Source: Geodermatophilus tzadiensis (lineage in GTDB: Bacteria; Actinomycetota; Actinomycetes; Mycobacteriales; Geodermatophilaceae). From it: a stretch of DNA of 64,000 nt. Every line of letters starts with the position of its first letter. Within the stretch, counting starts at the first letter, position 1. Both the position numbers and the translations under genes were made by a program. Positions 27,425-39,158 of the stretch are shown piece after piece. The stretch covers positions 124,001-188,000 of the forward strand of contig NZ_PVTG01000004.1 in assembly GCF_003002915.1 (NCBI RefSeq), given 5' to 3'. The notes below the pieces were generated by a model. That model was given only the letters and a program-made list of their open reading frames with translations. It did no database searches and was not told the origin of the DNA.

Positions 27425-27459
27425 GATCGGCGGCCGGCTCCCCCCTCCGGCCGTCGATC
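27425..27459 (+). terminator. gdhA terminator hairpin
   Basis: A 13-bp stem, GATCGGCGGCCGG (27425-27437) with CCGGCCGTCGATC (27447-27459), including one G-T wobble, encloses a 9-base pyrimidine-rich loop. It begins eight bases after the gdhA stop. No T tract. It also isolates the c-di-AMP-controlled gene downstream. Confidence 0.8.
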
Positions 27460-27505
27460 GCCAGGGGGGCGACGACGATCACTCGACGAGAACGGTGTCG
27501 ACTCG

Positions 27506-27534
27506 TTGTCACGAATCGATAACGCACGTAGCGT
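27506..27534 (+). promoter_or_regulatory. promoter of the c-di-AMP riboswitch transcript
   Basis: TTGTCA (27506-27511) and TAGCGT (27529-27534) are separated by 17 bases, a good vegetative-type promoter placing the start near 27541, about 37 bases before the aptamer. Confidence 0.55.
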
Positions 27535-27577
27535 GGCGTCGTCCGACCGGCCGACACGTCCCCCGACGGGGGAGACC

Positions 27578-27736
27578 GGCGGACGCCGCCGAGTCGCCCT
27601 CCGGGGCGAGCCGGGGACCCACCGCACCACTGGGGTGAATCCCCTCCTGGCCACGCGCCGGGGGAGGTAGGGCCGCTTCCCGCCCGAACCCGTCAGCTGA
27701 CCCGGTAGGCGGCCATCGGAAGAACGGAGAGCCGCC
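27578..27736 (+). promoter_or_regulatory. ydaO/yuaA c-di-AMP riboswitch
   Basis: The region carries the conserved blocks of the ydaO class in order: GCCGGGGACCCA, TGGGGTGAAT, GGTAGGGCCG, then CCGAACCCGTCAGCTGACCC and GGTAGGC, then GGAAGAACGGAGAG. An outer helix can form between GGCGG (27578-27582) and CCGCC (27732-27736). In actinobacteria this class binds c-di-AMP and sits before resuscitation-promoting-factor and cell-wall hydrolase genes, generally switching them off when c-di-AMP is high. Here it precedes a secreted coiled-coil protein. Boundaries are approximate. Confidence 0.9.
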
Positions 27737-27738
27737 CG

Positions 27739-27810
27739 ATGGCGCGCGCCTGCCCTGCCGCACCCCCGCCTCTCCGGTCCTCCCGGACGCCGGCGCCCCC
27801 GCGCAGCTGA
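27739..27810 (+). other. possible 23-codon leader ORF after the riboswitch
   Basis: ATG 27739 with GGAGAG eight bases upstream opens a 23-residue Pro/Arg/Ala-rich frame ending at TGA 27808-27810. The Shine-Dalgarno lies against the 3' strand of the riboswitch closing helix, so its exposure could depend on folding. The GGAGAG is also part of the conserved aptamer 3' end, so this may be coincidence. Between 27811 and the ATG at 27918 I see nothing else. Confidence 0.3.
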
Positions 27811-27917
27811 CCGTCCGCGGCCGTCCGACCGACGCCGCCGCGACCGCCCGCCCCGCCACCGCCGCTGCGGCAGCCCTCTGCGCTGCTGCGCCCGCACACC
27901 CCGGAGCACCCCGCACC

Positions 27918-28844
27918 ATGGACCCCCGCACGACCTCGTCCGGCCGCGCCGCCCGATCCCGCCGGGCCGCCCGCCTCCGGACCACCCGCCGCCCCGGCCT
28001 CCTGCTCGGCGCCGCCGCGGCCGGCGCGCTGCTCGTCAACGTCGTCGTCGGCGCCGACCCGGCCGCGCAGGCCGGGCCGGAGACCACCGGCTCGGCCAGT
28101 GTCGCCGCGGAGCTCGGCCTGACCGCCGGGACCGGCGCGATCGAGGCCCCCGCCGACCTGCAGCCCCTCGAGGACCTCGCCGCCAGCCGCGGCAGCCGCG
28201 AGGCCGAGGAGGTCACCGCGCAGCAGGCGCAGGCCGCCGCCGACCAGGCCGTGCTCGACCAGCAGCGCGCCGAGGCCGAGGCCGCCGCCGCGGCCCAGCG
28301 CGCCGCCGAGGAGGCCGCGGCCGCCGAGGCGGCCGCCGCTGCCGAGGCCGCTGCCGCGGCCGCCGAGGCCGAGGAGGCCGCAGCAGCCGAGGCCGCCGCC
28401 GAGGAGGCCGAGGAGGCGCCCGCGTCCTCCGCGCCGTCCTCCGCCGCGTCCGCGGCCGGCTCCTCGACCGCGTCGACGGCCACCGCGACGATCACGAACA
28501 CCTCGGGCGCGGTCAAGGCGGTCGTGCAGGCGGCGGCGAACGCCGTCGTCAGCAACGTGGCCGGTGCCGGCTCGATCACGCTGGGCGGCACCCGGGCCAG
28601 CGCGGCCGACCCGGGCGGCCACCCCTCGGGCCTGGCCCTGGACTACATGACGATGAGCGACACCGCGCTGGGCAACGCGATCGTGGCCTACCACGTCGCG
28701 CACTGGGACGAGCTCGGCGTCGACTACCTGATCTACCAGCAGAAGATGCTCAGCTCGCCCGGCGGCAGCTGGTCGCCGATGGCCGACCGTGGCAGCGCCA
28801 CGGCCAACCACTACGACCACGTGCACGTCAACTACGTGGGCTGA
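27918..28844 (+). CDS. secreted coiled-coil protein with ARB_07466-like C-terminal domain
   Basis: A 308-residue exported protein. A basic N-terminus and a hydrophobic segment (LLLGAAAAGALLVNVVVGA, about 29-47) form a signal or anchor. Residues about 90-165 are an Ala/Glu coiled coil. The C-terminal 100 residues contain HPSGLALDYMT and HYDHVHVNYVG, the His/Asp layout of a VanY/D-Ala-D-Ala-peptidase-like fold annotated ARB_07466-like in other actinobacteria. A cell-wall remodelling role fits both the domain and the upstream c-di-AMP riboswitch. No strong Shine-Dalgarno at ATG 27918 (GGAG 13 bases upstream). Whether the domain is enzymatically active is unknown. Confidence 0.85.
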   Translation: MDPRTTSSGRAARSRRAARLRTTRRPGLLLGAAAAGALLVNVVVGADPAAQAGPETTGSASVAAELGLTAGTGAIEAPADLQPLEDLAASRGSREAEEVTAQQAQAAADQAVLDQQRAEAEAAAAAQRAAEEAAAAEAAAAAEAAAAAAEAEEAAAAEAAAEEAEEAPASSAPSSAASAAGSSTASTATATITNTSGAVKAVVQAAANAVVSNVAGAGSITLGGTRASAADPGGHPSGLALDYMTMSDTALGNAIVAYHVAHWDELGVDYLIYQQKMLSSPGGSWSPMADRGSATANHYDHVHVNYVG

Positions 28845-28878
28845 GACCCTCCGGCCGGCCCGGCGACCGCGTGTGCGG

Positions 28879-30030
28879 TCAGAGGCCGAGCTCGCGGGCG
28901 ATGAGCATCAGCTGCACCTCGGTGGTGCCCTCGCCGACCTCGAGGATCTTCGAGTCCCGGTAGTGCCGCGCCACCGGGTACTCGTTCATGAACCCGTAGC
29001 CGCCGTGCACCTGGGTGGCGTCGCGGGCGTTGTCCATGGCGGCCTCGCCGGCGACGAGCTTGGCCACCGCGGCCTCCTTCTTGAACGGCAGCCCGGCGAG
29101 CATCTTCGCCGCGGCGTCGTAGTAGGCGGCGCGGGCGGCCATGACCCGGGCCTCCATGCGGGCGATCTTGAAGGCGATGGCCTGGTTCTGCACGATCGGC
29201 CGGCCGAACGCCGAGCGCTCCCGCGCGTACCGCACGCTCTCGTCCACGCAGCCCTGGGCGGCGCCCACCGAGAGCGCGGCGATGGCGATGCGGCCCTCGT
29301 CGAGGATCCGCAGGAAGTTGGCGTAGCCGCGGCCGCGCTCACCGAGCAGGTTCTCCTCGGGCACCCGGACGTCGTCGAAGGACAGCGGGTGGGTGTCGCT
29401 GGCGTGCCAGCCGACCTTGTCGTAGGCCGGCTCGGCGGTGAACCCGGGCGTGGGCACCGGCACGAGGATCGAGCTGATCTCCTTGCGGCCGTCGGCGAGC
29501 TGCCCGGTGACCGCGGTGACGGTGACCAGCCGGGTGATGTCGGTGCCGGAGTTGGTGATGAACGCCTTGCTGCCGTTGATCGTCCACTGCCCGTCGGCCA
29601 GCACCGCCGTCGTCCGCGTGCCGCCGGCGTCGCTGCCGGCGCCGGCCTCGGTGAGCCCGAACGCGCCCAGCGCCTGGCCGCTGGTCAGCAGCGGCAGCCA
29701 CTCCTGCCGCTGCTCCTCGCTGCCGAACCGGTACACCGGCATGGCGCCCAGCGAGCACCCGGCCTCCAGCGTGATGGCCACGCTCTGGTCGACGCGGGCG
29801 AGCTCCTCGATGGCCAGGCACAGCGTGAAGTAGTCCCCGCCCATGCCGCCGTACTCCTCGGGGAAGGGCAGGCCGAACAGGCCCATGTCGGCCATCTGGC
29901 GGACGACCTCGTACGGGAACGTCCTGTCCCGGTCGTGCTGGTAGGAGACCGGCGCGACGACCTCGCGCGCGAACTCCTCGACGGTCTTCCTCAGCTGGAT
30001 CTGCTCGTCGGTCAGGCGGGTGTCGAGCAC
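28879..30030 (-). CDS. acyl-CoA dehydrogenase (isovaleryl-CoA type by context)
   Basis: A 383-residue FAD-dependent acyl-CoA dehydrogenase. GAFGLTEAGAGSDAGGTRT is the flavin/substrate signature, KAFITNSG and SAFGRPIVQNQAIAFKIARM are typical, and the C-terminal QVHGGYGFMNEYPVARHYRD block is intact. As last gene of a leucine-catabolic operon (carboxylase beta and alpha, HMG-CoA lyase) it most likely oxidises isovaleryl-CoA to 3-methylcrotonyl-CoA. GTG at 30028-30030 lies one base after the lyase stop. Sequence alone would not separate it from other short-chain acyl-CoA dehydrogenases. Confidence 0.92.
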   Translation of the reverse strand: MLDTRLTDEQIQLRKTVEEFAREVVAPVSYQHDRDRTFPYEVVRQMADMGLFGLPFPEEYGGMGGDYFTLCLAIEELARVDQSVAITLEAGCSLGAMPVYRFGSEEQRQEWLPLLTSGQALGAFGLTEAGAGSDAGGTRTTAVLADGQWTINGSKAFITNSGTDITRLVTVTAVTGQLADGRKEISSILVPVPTPGFTAEPAYDKVGWHASDTHPLSFDDVRVPEENLLGERGRGYANFLRILDEGRIAIAALSVGAAQGCVDESVRYARERSAFGRPIVQNQAIAFKIARMEARVMAARAAYYDAAAKMLAGLPFKKEAAVAKLVAGEAAMDNARDATQVHGGYGFMNEYPVARHYRDSKILEVGEGTTEVQLMLIARELGL

Positions 30031-30031
30031 G

Positions 30032-30972
30032 TCAGGACTCCTGGTCCGTAGGGGTGGGGAGCGTGGGGGCGAGCGCCGCGAGGGCGCGGGAGGGGCTGGG
30101 GCGGCCCAGCTGCCCGGCCATCCAGAGGCTGGTGCGGGCCAGCGCCGGCAGGTCGACGCCGGTGTCGACGCCGAGCCCGTCGAGCTGCCAGACGAGGTCC
30201 TCGGTGGCGAGGTTGCCGGTGGCGCTGCCGGCGTAGGGGCAGCCGCCGAGGCCGCCGGCCGACGCGTCGACCGTGGTGACCCCGTGCTGCAGGGCGAGCA
30301 GCGTGTTGGCCAGTGCCTGCCCGTAGGTGTCGTGGAAGTGGACGGCGAGCCGGTCGGCGCCCAGGCCCTCCCGGTCGAGCAGGGCCAGCAGGGCGGCCAC
30401 CTGGCCGGGGGTGCCGACGCCGATGGTGTCGCCGAGGCTGATCTCCGCGCAGCCGAACTCGGCCAGCCGCAGCGCCACGGCGGCCACCTGGTCGAGCGGC
30501 ACGGCGCCCTCCCAGGGGTCGCCGAAGCACATGGACACGTAACCGCGCACCGGCAGCCCGGCGGCGCGGGCCTGCTCGACGACCGGGGCGAAGGCGGCCA
30601 GCGACTCGGCGACGGAGCGGTTGAGGTTGCGGCGGGCGAAGGACTCCGTGGCCGAGGCGAACACCGCGACCTCGCGGGCGCCGGCCGCCACCGCCCGCGC
30701 CAGCCCCTTCTCGTTGGGCACCAGCACCGGGGCCCGGGCCGGCTGCTCGTCCCCGAGCATCGCGAGCAGCTCCTCGGCGTCGCCGAGCTGGGGGATCCAC
30801 TGCTTGGGCACGAAGCTGGTCAGCTCCACCGTGCGCAGCCCGGCGGCGGTCAGCCGGCGGACGAACTCCGCCTTGACCTCGACGGGCAGCGCGACGGCCT
30901 CGTTCTGCAGGCCGTCGCGGGGGCCGACCTCGTAGACCTCGACCCGCGCCGGCAGGCCGGCCAGCGGGGTGC

Positions 30973-30976
<4 letters not shown>
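30032..30976 (-). CDS. hydroxymethylglutaryl-CoA lyase
   Basis: A 314-residue HMG-CoA lyase: HMG-CoA to acetyl-CoA + acetoacetate, the last step of leucine breakdown. The TIM-barrel metal site begins [24 protein letters not shown] provides metal-binding His residues, and [19 protein letters not shown] is the family signature with the catalytic Cys. The GTG (30974-30976) overlaps the upstream carboxylase alpha stop as GTGA, and the acyl-CoA dehydrogenase starts one base beyond its own stop. Translation of the whole operon is evidently coupled. Confidence 0.95.
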
Positions 30977-34562
<3,586 letters not shown>

Positions 34563-34583
<21 letters not shown>

Positions 34584-34608
34584 ACGCGGGAGGTTAACGC
34601 ACGTTCAC
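34563..34608. promoter_or_regulatory. two tandem GTTAAC operators with divergent leaderless promoters
   Basis: Site 1, GTTAACCGTCGTTAAC (34563-34578), and site 2, GTTAACGCACGTTCAC (34593-34608), are 16-bp dyads with identical half-site spacing, their centres exactly 30 bases (three helical turns) apart. Site 2 covers the TAACCT -10 (34596-34591, minus) for accD1 and lies where the -35 of the TetR gene should be, its -10 TAGCAT being at 34619-34624. Site 1 is just inside the accD1 coding start. Both genes begin about seven bases after their -10 elements. The adjacent TetR protein is the obvious ligand. Confidence 0.75.
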
Positions 34609-34630
34609 ACGCCGCGGCTAGCATCCCCGT

Positions 34631-35236
34631 GTGACCGACGCGCTGGCCGACAGCGACACCGCGCTGGCCGCCGACGCCACCCGGCTCTCCCGGCGCGAGC
34701 AGATCCTGCAGGCGGCCGCGCGGCTGTTCGCCGAGCGCGGTTCCCGCTCGGTCGGGGTGGACGACGTCGGCGCCGCGATCGGGGTGACCGGCCCGGCGAT
34801 CTACCGGCACTTCGCCAGCAAGGACGCGATGATCGCCGAGATGCTGCAGGGGATCAGCGAGCGGCTGCTCGCCGGCGGCCGGGAGCGGGTGGCCGGTGCC
34901 GGGCCCGACCCCGCCGCGCAGCTGCGCGCGCTGGTCGCCTTCCAGGTCGACTTCGCGCTGGACAACCCCGCGCTGATCACCGTGCACGACCGCGACCTCG
35001 GCTCGCTGGCCCCCGGCGACGCCGCCCGGGTGCGCCGGCTGCAGCGCCGCTACGTCGAGGTGTGGGTCGACGTGCTGCGCCGGCTGCGGCCCGGTGAGGG
35101 CACCGACGCCTGCCGCGCCCGCGCGCACGCCGTCTTCGGGCTGGTCAACTCCACCCCGCACAGCGCCGGGCAGCTGCCCCGCGAGGAGATGGGCGCCCTG
35201 CTCGCCGAGATGGCCGAGGCCGCCGCCACCGCCTGA
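34631..35236 (+). CDS. TetR-family repressor of the leucine-catabolic operon (BkaR-like)
   Basis: A 201-residue TetR regulator. The helix-turn-helix is in QILQAAARLFAERG followed by DVGAAIGVTGPAIYRHFASK. GTG 34631 lies six bases after the TAGCAT -10, consistent with a leaderless transcript; no Shine-Dalgarno is present. It diverges from accD1-accA1-lyase-dehydrogenase and flanks an acyl-CoA ligase. This is the arrangement of M. tuberculosis Rv2506 (BkaR) beside the Rv2500c-Rv2505c genes, so I infer repression of branched-chain acyl-CoA catabolism, relieved by an acyl-CoA or keto acid. It ends at a composite hairpin shared with the convergent ligase. Confidence 0.9.
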   Translation: MTDALADSDTALAADATRLSRREQILQAAARLFAERGSRSVGVDDVGAAIGVTGPAIYRHFASKDAMIAEMLQGISERLLAGGRERVAGAGPDPAAQLRALVAFQVDFALDNPALITVHDRDLGSLAPGDAARVRRLQRRYVEVWVDVLRRLRPGEGTDACRARAHAVFGLVNSTPHSAGQLPREEMGALLAEMAEAAATA

Positions 35237-35237
35237 T

Positions 35238-35293
35238 GGCCCCCCTGCAGGGGCCCGCCGCGAGCTTGCGAGTGGCGGGGGGCAGGGGGGTCC
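35238..35293. terminator. composite bidirectional terminator-like palindrome
   Basis: Between the convergent TetR and acyl-CoA ligase genes, GGCCCCCCTGC (35238-35248) can pair with GCAGGGGGGTCC (35282-35293), and inside that CCCGCC (35254-35259) with GGCGGG (35274-35279). The left arm can instead fold on itself as the perfect palindrome CCCCTGCAGGGG (35242-35253). Symmetry and position suit termination from both sides. Confidence 0.65.
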
Positions 35294-35304
35294 TCTCTCT
35301 GGCC

Positions 35305-36981
35305 CTAGGCGTTGCGGATCGCGGCGGCCTGCTCGAGGCCGAGCTCGTGCACCGAGACCTCGCGCATCTCGACCTTGCGCACCTTGCCGGTGACCGTCAT
35401 CGGGAACGCCTCGACGACCTTGACGTAGCGGGGCACCTTGTAGTGCGCCAGCTTGCCCGCGCAGAAGGCCTTGAGCGCCTCGGGCGTGAGCGGCTCCGCG
35501 CCCTCGCGCAACCGCACCCAGGCCATCAGCTCCTCGCCGTAGCGCTCGTCGGGCACGCCGATGACCTGCGCGTCGACGACGTCGGGGTGGGTGTAGAGGA
35601 ACTCCTCCACCTCGCGGGGGTACACGTTCTCCCCGCCGCGGATGACCATGTCCTTGATCCGGCCGACGATGTTGAGGTACCCGGCGTCGTCCATGACGGC
35701 GAGGTCGCCGGTGTGCATCCAGCGGGCCCGGTCGATGACCTCGGCGGTCTTCTCCGGCTCGTCCCAGTAGCCGAGCATCACCGAGTAGCCGCGGGTGCAG
35801 AACTCGCCGGGGGTGCCGCGCGGCACGGTGATCCCGGTGGCCGGGTCGACCACCTTGACCTCCAGGTGCGGGTGCACCCGGCCGACGGTGGAGGTGCGGC
35901 GGTCGAGGTCGTCGTCGGCGCCGGTCTGGGTGGACACCGGCGAGGTCTCGGTCATGCCGTAGCAGATGGTCACCTCGGTCATGCCCATCTCGGCGACCAC
36001 CCGCTTCATCACCTCCACCGGGCACGGCGAGCCGGCCATGATCCCGGTGCGCAGGCTGGAGAGGTCGTAGGTGCCGAAGTCGGGCAGCGCCAGCTCGGCG
36101 ATGAACATCGTCGGGACGCCGTAGAGCGAGGTGCAGCGCTCCTCCGGCACCGCCCGCAGCGTCGCCGCCGGGTCGAACGCCGGCGCGGGGATGACCATCG
36201 TCGCCCCGTGGCTGGTGGCGCCGAGGTTGCCCATGCCCATGCCGAAGCAGTGGTAGTAGGGCACCGGGATGCACACGCGGTCGGCCTGGGTGTAGCCGCA
36301 GCCCTCGCCCACGAAGAACCCGTTGTTGAGCAGGTTGTGGTGCGAGAGCGTGGCGCCCTTGGGGAAGCCGGTCGTCCCCGACGTGTACTGGATGTTGATC
36401 GGGTCGTCGGGGGAGAGCTCGGCGGCGCGGGCGGCGAGCAGGCCGCGGTCGGCGGCCCGGCCGGTGGCCATGAGCTGCTCCCACTCCGGGTCGCCGAGGA
36501 AGACGACCTCGCGCAGGTCCGGGCACTCGCCGCGGACCTCGGCGACCATGGCGCGGTAGTCGCTGGTCTTGAACTCCGGCGCGGCCACCAGCACGGAGAT
36601 GCCGGCCTGGCGCAGCACGTAGGCCAGCTCGTGGGTGCGGTAGGCGGGGTTGATGTTGACCAGGACGGCGCCGAGCTTCGCCGTCCCGTACTGGACGAAC
36701 ACCCACTCGGCGCAGTTGGGCGCCCAGATGCCGACCCGGTCGCCCTTGGCCACGCCGAGGGCGTCGAGGCCCAGGGCGCAGGCGTCGACGTCGGCGACGA
36801 GCTGCGGGTAGGTCCAGCGGCGCCCGGTGGCACACTCGACGAGCGCCTCGTGGTCGCCGACGCGGGCCGCCGTGCGGTCGAGGTCGGCGCCGATGGTGTC
36901 GCCGAGCAGCGGCACGGTGCTGGTGCCGCTGGCGTAGGACGGCTGTGCCGGGGCGGCCGCCCCGGGCAGGGTCTCGGTCAC
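35305..36981 (-). CDS. acyl-CoA synthetase (AMP-forming), FadD35-like
   Basis: A 558-residue adenylate-forming ligase: fatty acid + ATP + CoA to acyl-CoA. P-loop [26 protein letters not shown], the hinge [20 protein letters not shown] and catalytic Lys in TVTGKVRK are all present. The size and sequence style match medium-chain/branched acyl-CoA ligases, and the position beside a TetR/accD1 locus recalls fadD35. GTG at 36979-36981 follows GAGGAG by seven bases. It may activate branched-chain or terpenoid acids for the neighbouring carboxylase pathway; that is inference. Confidence 0.93.
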   Translation of the reverse strand: MTETLPGAAAPAQPSYASGTSTVPLLGDTIGADLDRTAARVGDHEALVECATGRRWTYPQLVADVDACALGLDALGVAKGDRVGIWAPNCAEWVFVQYGTAKLGAVLVNINPAYRTHELAYVLRQAGISVLVAAPEFKTSDYRAMVAEVRGECPDLREVVFLGDPEWEQLMATGRAADRGLLAARAAELSPDDPINIQYTSGTTGFPKGATLSHHNLLNNGFFVGEGCGYTQADRVCIPVPYYHCFGMGMGNLGATSHGATMVIPAPAFDPAATLRAVPEERCTSLYGVPTMFIAELALPDFGTYDLSSLRTGIMAGSPCPVEVMKRVVAEMGMTEVTICYGMTETSPVSTQTGADDDLDRRTSTVGRVHPHLEVKVVDPATGITVPRGTPGEFCTRGYSVMLGYWDEPEKTAEVIDRARWMHTGDLAVMDDAGYLNIVGRIKDMVIRGGENVYPREVEEFLYTHPDVVDAQVIGVPDERYGEELMAWVRLREGAEPLTPEALKAFCAGKLAHYKVPRYVKVVEAFPMTVTGKVRKVEMREVSVHELGLEQAAAIRNA

Positions 36982-37108
36982 GTCGGGCTCCTCGTCCGTC
37001 GCGGGCGTCGGGTGGACGCCTCGACGATGGACCCCCGGAGCGCGGGGCGGTACCCCCGTTAGGCGGTGGTGCCGGGCCGGTCGCCGGCGGCTCCCCGCCC
37101 GGGCGGGG

Positions 37109-37492
37109 TCAGGCGGAGAGCGAGGTGCGGCGCTGCAGGCGCACCCGGCGGCGCTCCCGCTCGGACAGGCCGCCCCAGATGCCGAAGCGCTCGTCGTTGG
37201 CCAGCGCGAACTCCAGGCACTCGGCGCGCACCGAGCAGCCCGAGCACACCCGCTTGGCCTCGCGGGTCGAGCCGCCCTTCTCCGGGAAGAAGGCCTCGGG
37301 GTCGGTCTCGGCGCACAGCGCGTCGAGCCGCCAGGACTCCTCGCCGCCGGGGGCGTCGCCCATGGCGATCTGCGACCACGAGGTGCCGTTCCAGCCGTCG
37401 GCGTCCCAGCTGACGGGCGCGGGCTCGTAGGCCGGCTGGGCGAGGGCGGAGGAGTCGGTCAGGAGGCTGAGGTGGTGGCGCGAGGGGGACAC
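37109..37492 (-). CDS. whiB2: WhiB-family iron-sulfur regulator (WhiB2/WhmD-like)
   Basis: A 127-residue WhiB protein with the four cluster cysteines in [18 protein letters not shown] and [13 protein letters not shown] (C-x29-C-x2-C-x5-C) and the turn GIWGGLS followed by a basic tail [11 protein letters not shown]. The GGSTREAK segment is typical of WhiB2/WhmD, which in mycobacteria and Streptomyces controls septation and differentiation. WhiB proteins bind a 4Fe-4S cluster and the principal sigma factor. The GTG at 37490-37492 has GAGGAG six bases upstream; homology supports this rather than the longer open frame. The 185 bases upstream (37493-37677) must hold the promoter; TAATGT (37568-37563) is the best -10 I see, without a convincing -35. 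Confidence 0.9.
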   Translation of the reverse strand: MSPSRHHLSLLTDSSALAQPAYEPAPVSWDADGWNGTSWSQIAMGDAPGGEESWRLDALCAETDPEAFFPEKGGSTREAKRVCSGCSVRAECLEFALANDERFGIWGGLSERERRRVRLQRRTSLSA

Positions 37493-37677
37493 GGGAAGCT
37501 CCTCTGAGGCGGGGTGTGCGCACCGGCAGTGACGGACCGGTACGACCTGGCTGCTGTCAGTGACATTACGGAGGACGCCGCCGCCCGCGCACTGCCGGAA
37601 GTCGCCGAAACGACGCCGTCCGGTTGTCGGATCGTGACCTGGTGCGCCGCGCCGCCACCGGGGCGGGGAACCGCCGG

Positions 37678-38148
37678 TCAGCCGATCCCGCACTCGTCGC
37701 GCAGGTAGGCGTCGACGTTCCCGCTCGCGGTGTCGAGGTCGCCCTCGAGCTCGTCGAGGGTCGTCAGCGAGTCGGGGTCGGTGAGGTCGACGTCGGTCAG
37801 CGCGCCGGCCAGCCGGTCCAGGCCGCCGGCGAGCGCCTCCCAGTCGTCGGCGATCGCGGCGGGCGCGTCCACCGAGCGGAGCTCGGTGCCGAGCTCGCGC
37901 AGGGTGTCGGAGAGCGAGGCGTCGTCCCCGAGGTCGGTCAGCGCCGCCTCGACCCGCTCGTCGATGCCCGCCGCGCGGGTGCAGAACTCCGAGTCGCCGG
38001 ACGCCGCGGCGCTGCCGTCCGCCGCGTCCTGGGTGGTGGCCGGCTCACCGGCGGACTCCCCGCCGTCGCCCCCGCACGCGGCCAGCAGGACGACGGCGGC
38101 CCCGCCGAGGACCAGGCGGCCGAGGACCGGGTGCAGGTGTCGGGACAC
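37678..38148 (-). CDS. small secreted lipoprotein
   Basis: A 156-residue lipoprotein. The signal (RLVLGGAAVVLLAAC) ends in a lipobox with the lipidated Cys at 25. Then comes a Gly/Ser/Ala linker and a helical acidic domain with one Cys near each end (EFCTRAAGIDERVEAA, DAYLRDECGIG) that may form a disulfide. I do not recognise a family. The GTG 38146-38148 follows GGGAGG by six bases. It diverges from the secreted-protein/redox operon at 38375 and could be functionally linked to it; this rests on position only. Confidence 0.8.
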   Translation of the reverse strand: MSRHLHPVLGRLVLGGAAVVLLAACGGDGGESAGEPATTQDAADGSAAASGDSEFCTRAAGIDERVEAALTDLGDDASLSDTLRELGTELRSVDAPAAIADDWEALAGGLDRLAGALTDVDLTDPDSLTTLDELEGDLDTASGNVDAYLRDECGIG

Positions 38149-38253
38149 GGGGACCTCCCGGGGAGCGGGGACGCGGGCCGTGCCGAGGGTCCGCCACCGC
38201 GCCCCGCCCGACCAGGGTCTCCTGCGTGCCGCGTCGGGCCGGACCCGCGCGGC

Positions 38254-38270
38254 GCGGAAACCGGTTCCGC
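38254..38270. promoter_or_regulatory. palindrome in the lipoprotein/redox-operon divergent region
   Basis: GCGGAA-ACCGG-TTCCGC has 6-bp perfect arms around a 5-base centre, in the 226-base region between two divergent genes for exported proteins. It is about 105 bases from each start. A candidate operator; no regulator is assigned. Confidence 0.35.
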
Positions 38271-38374
38271 CGTCCCGGCGTCCGTGGCACGGTGGGCGCC
38301 GGGTTCCACCCCGGCGAGACCGTGCCGGGCCGCGGGGGAGACGCGCAGCGGCGATGTGGACCGGACGGTGACGC

Positions 38375-39088
38375 ATGAGCGCACGACGCAGGCGGACGAC
38401 GGGTCCGCTGGCCACCCTGGCTGCCGTCGTCCTGTTCACGGTGGTGCTCTTCGCGGCCAACAGCCGGGTGGACGAGCAGGCCGGCGCGGCGCCGAGCTAC
38501 CCCGACGGGTCGTCGGGGAGTGCGACGGCGACCCCGTCGGCCGAGCCCTCCGCCGAGCCCACGGCCGAGCCCTCACCGACGCCCTCGCCGGAGGCCCCTC
38601 CGGCGCAGCAGGCCGTCTTCGCCGGCCTGACCAGCGGCGGGGAGGCCACCCTCGCCATGGCCGTCAACGACGGCGCGGCGGCGGCCTACCTGTGTGACGG
38701 CAGCGAGATCGAGGCGTGGCTGCAGGGCACGGTGGACGGCGAGACGATGACCCTGACCGGCCGCAACGGCGCCGGCCTGACCGGGACGGTCACCGACTCC
38801 GCGGTGCTCGGCACGGTGACCACCAGCACCGGGCTGACGCTGCCGTTCTCCGCGGCGCTGTCGACGCCGCCCGCCGGGGTCTACGAGTCCCGCACGACGA
38901 TCGACGGCCTGGCCACCCGGATCGGCTGGGCGGTGCTGCCCGACGGCACGCAGGTCGGCGTCGCCACCATCGGCGGCGAGAAGCAGCCGGCGCCCCCGTT
39001 CGACCCGGCTTCCGGGAGCTTCGAGCTCGACGGGACCACCGGCACCGCCGAGCCGGTGGACGGCTCGGACACCGTCGTCGGGGGCTGA
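38375..39088 (+). CDS. membrane-anchored secreted protein, function unknown
   Basis: A 237-residue protein with a basic N-terminus and one hydrophobic helix (PLATLAAVVLFTVVLFAA, about 11-28), a Pro/Ser/Glu-rich stalk to about residue 75, and a compact exported domain of about 130 residues. The domain looks all-beta (TLAMAVNDGAAAAYLCDG, LTGTVTDSAVLGTVTTSTG) with a single Cys. I do not recognise it. It is the first of three same-strand genes leading to the FHA-ferredoxin-flavoprotein fusion, with 70 bases to the next gene, so it may be the extracytoplasmic member of that system. Confidence 0.8.
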   Translation: MSARRRRTTGPLATLAAVVLFTVVLFAANSRVDEQAGAAPSYPDGSSGSATATPSAEPSAEPTAEPSPTPSPEAPPAQQAVFAGLTSGGEATLAMAVNDGAAAAYLCDGSEIEAWLQGTVDGETMTLTGRNGAGLTGTVTDSAVLGTVTTSTGLTLPFSAALSTPPAGVYESRTTIDGLATRIGWAVLPDGTQVGVATIGGEKQPAPPFDPASGSFELDGTTGTAEPVDGSDTVVGG

Positions 39089-39158
39089 GCCCGCGCCCCC
39101 GGGTCCGCGTCCCGCACCGGCGCCCCACCGCCCTCCCGCACGCGAGGAGACCAGCGCC

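Noticed and set aside
37561-37570. TAATGT as the whiB promoter
   Set aside because: No convincing -35 at 16-18 bases, so it is mentioned in the gene entry but not listed as a feature.
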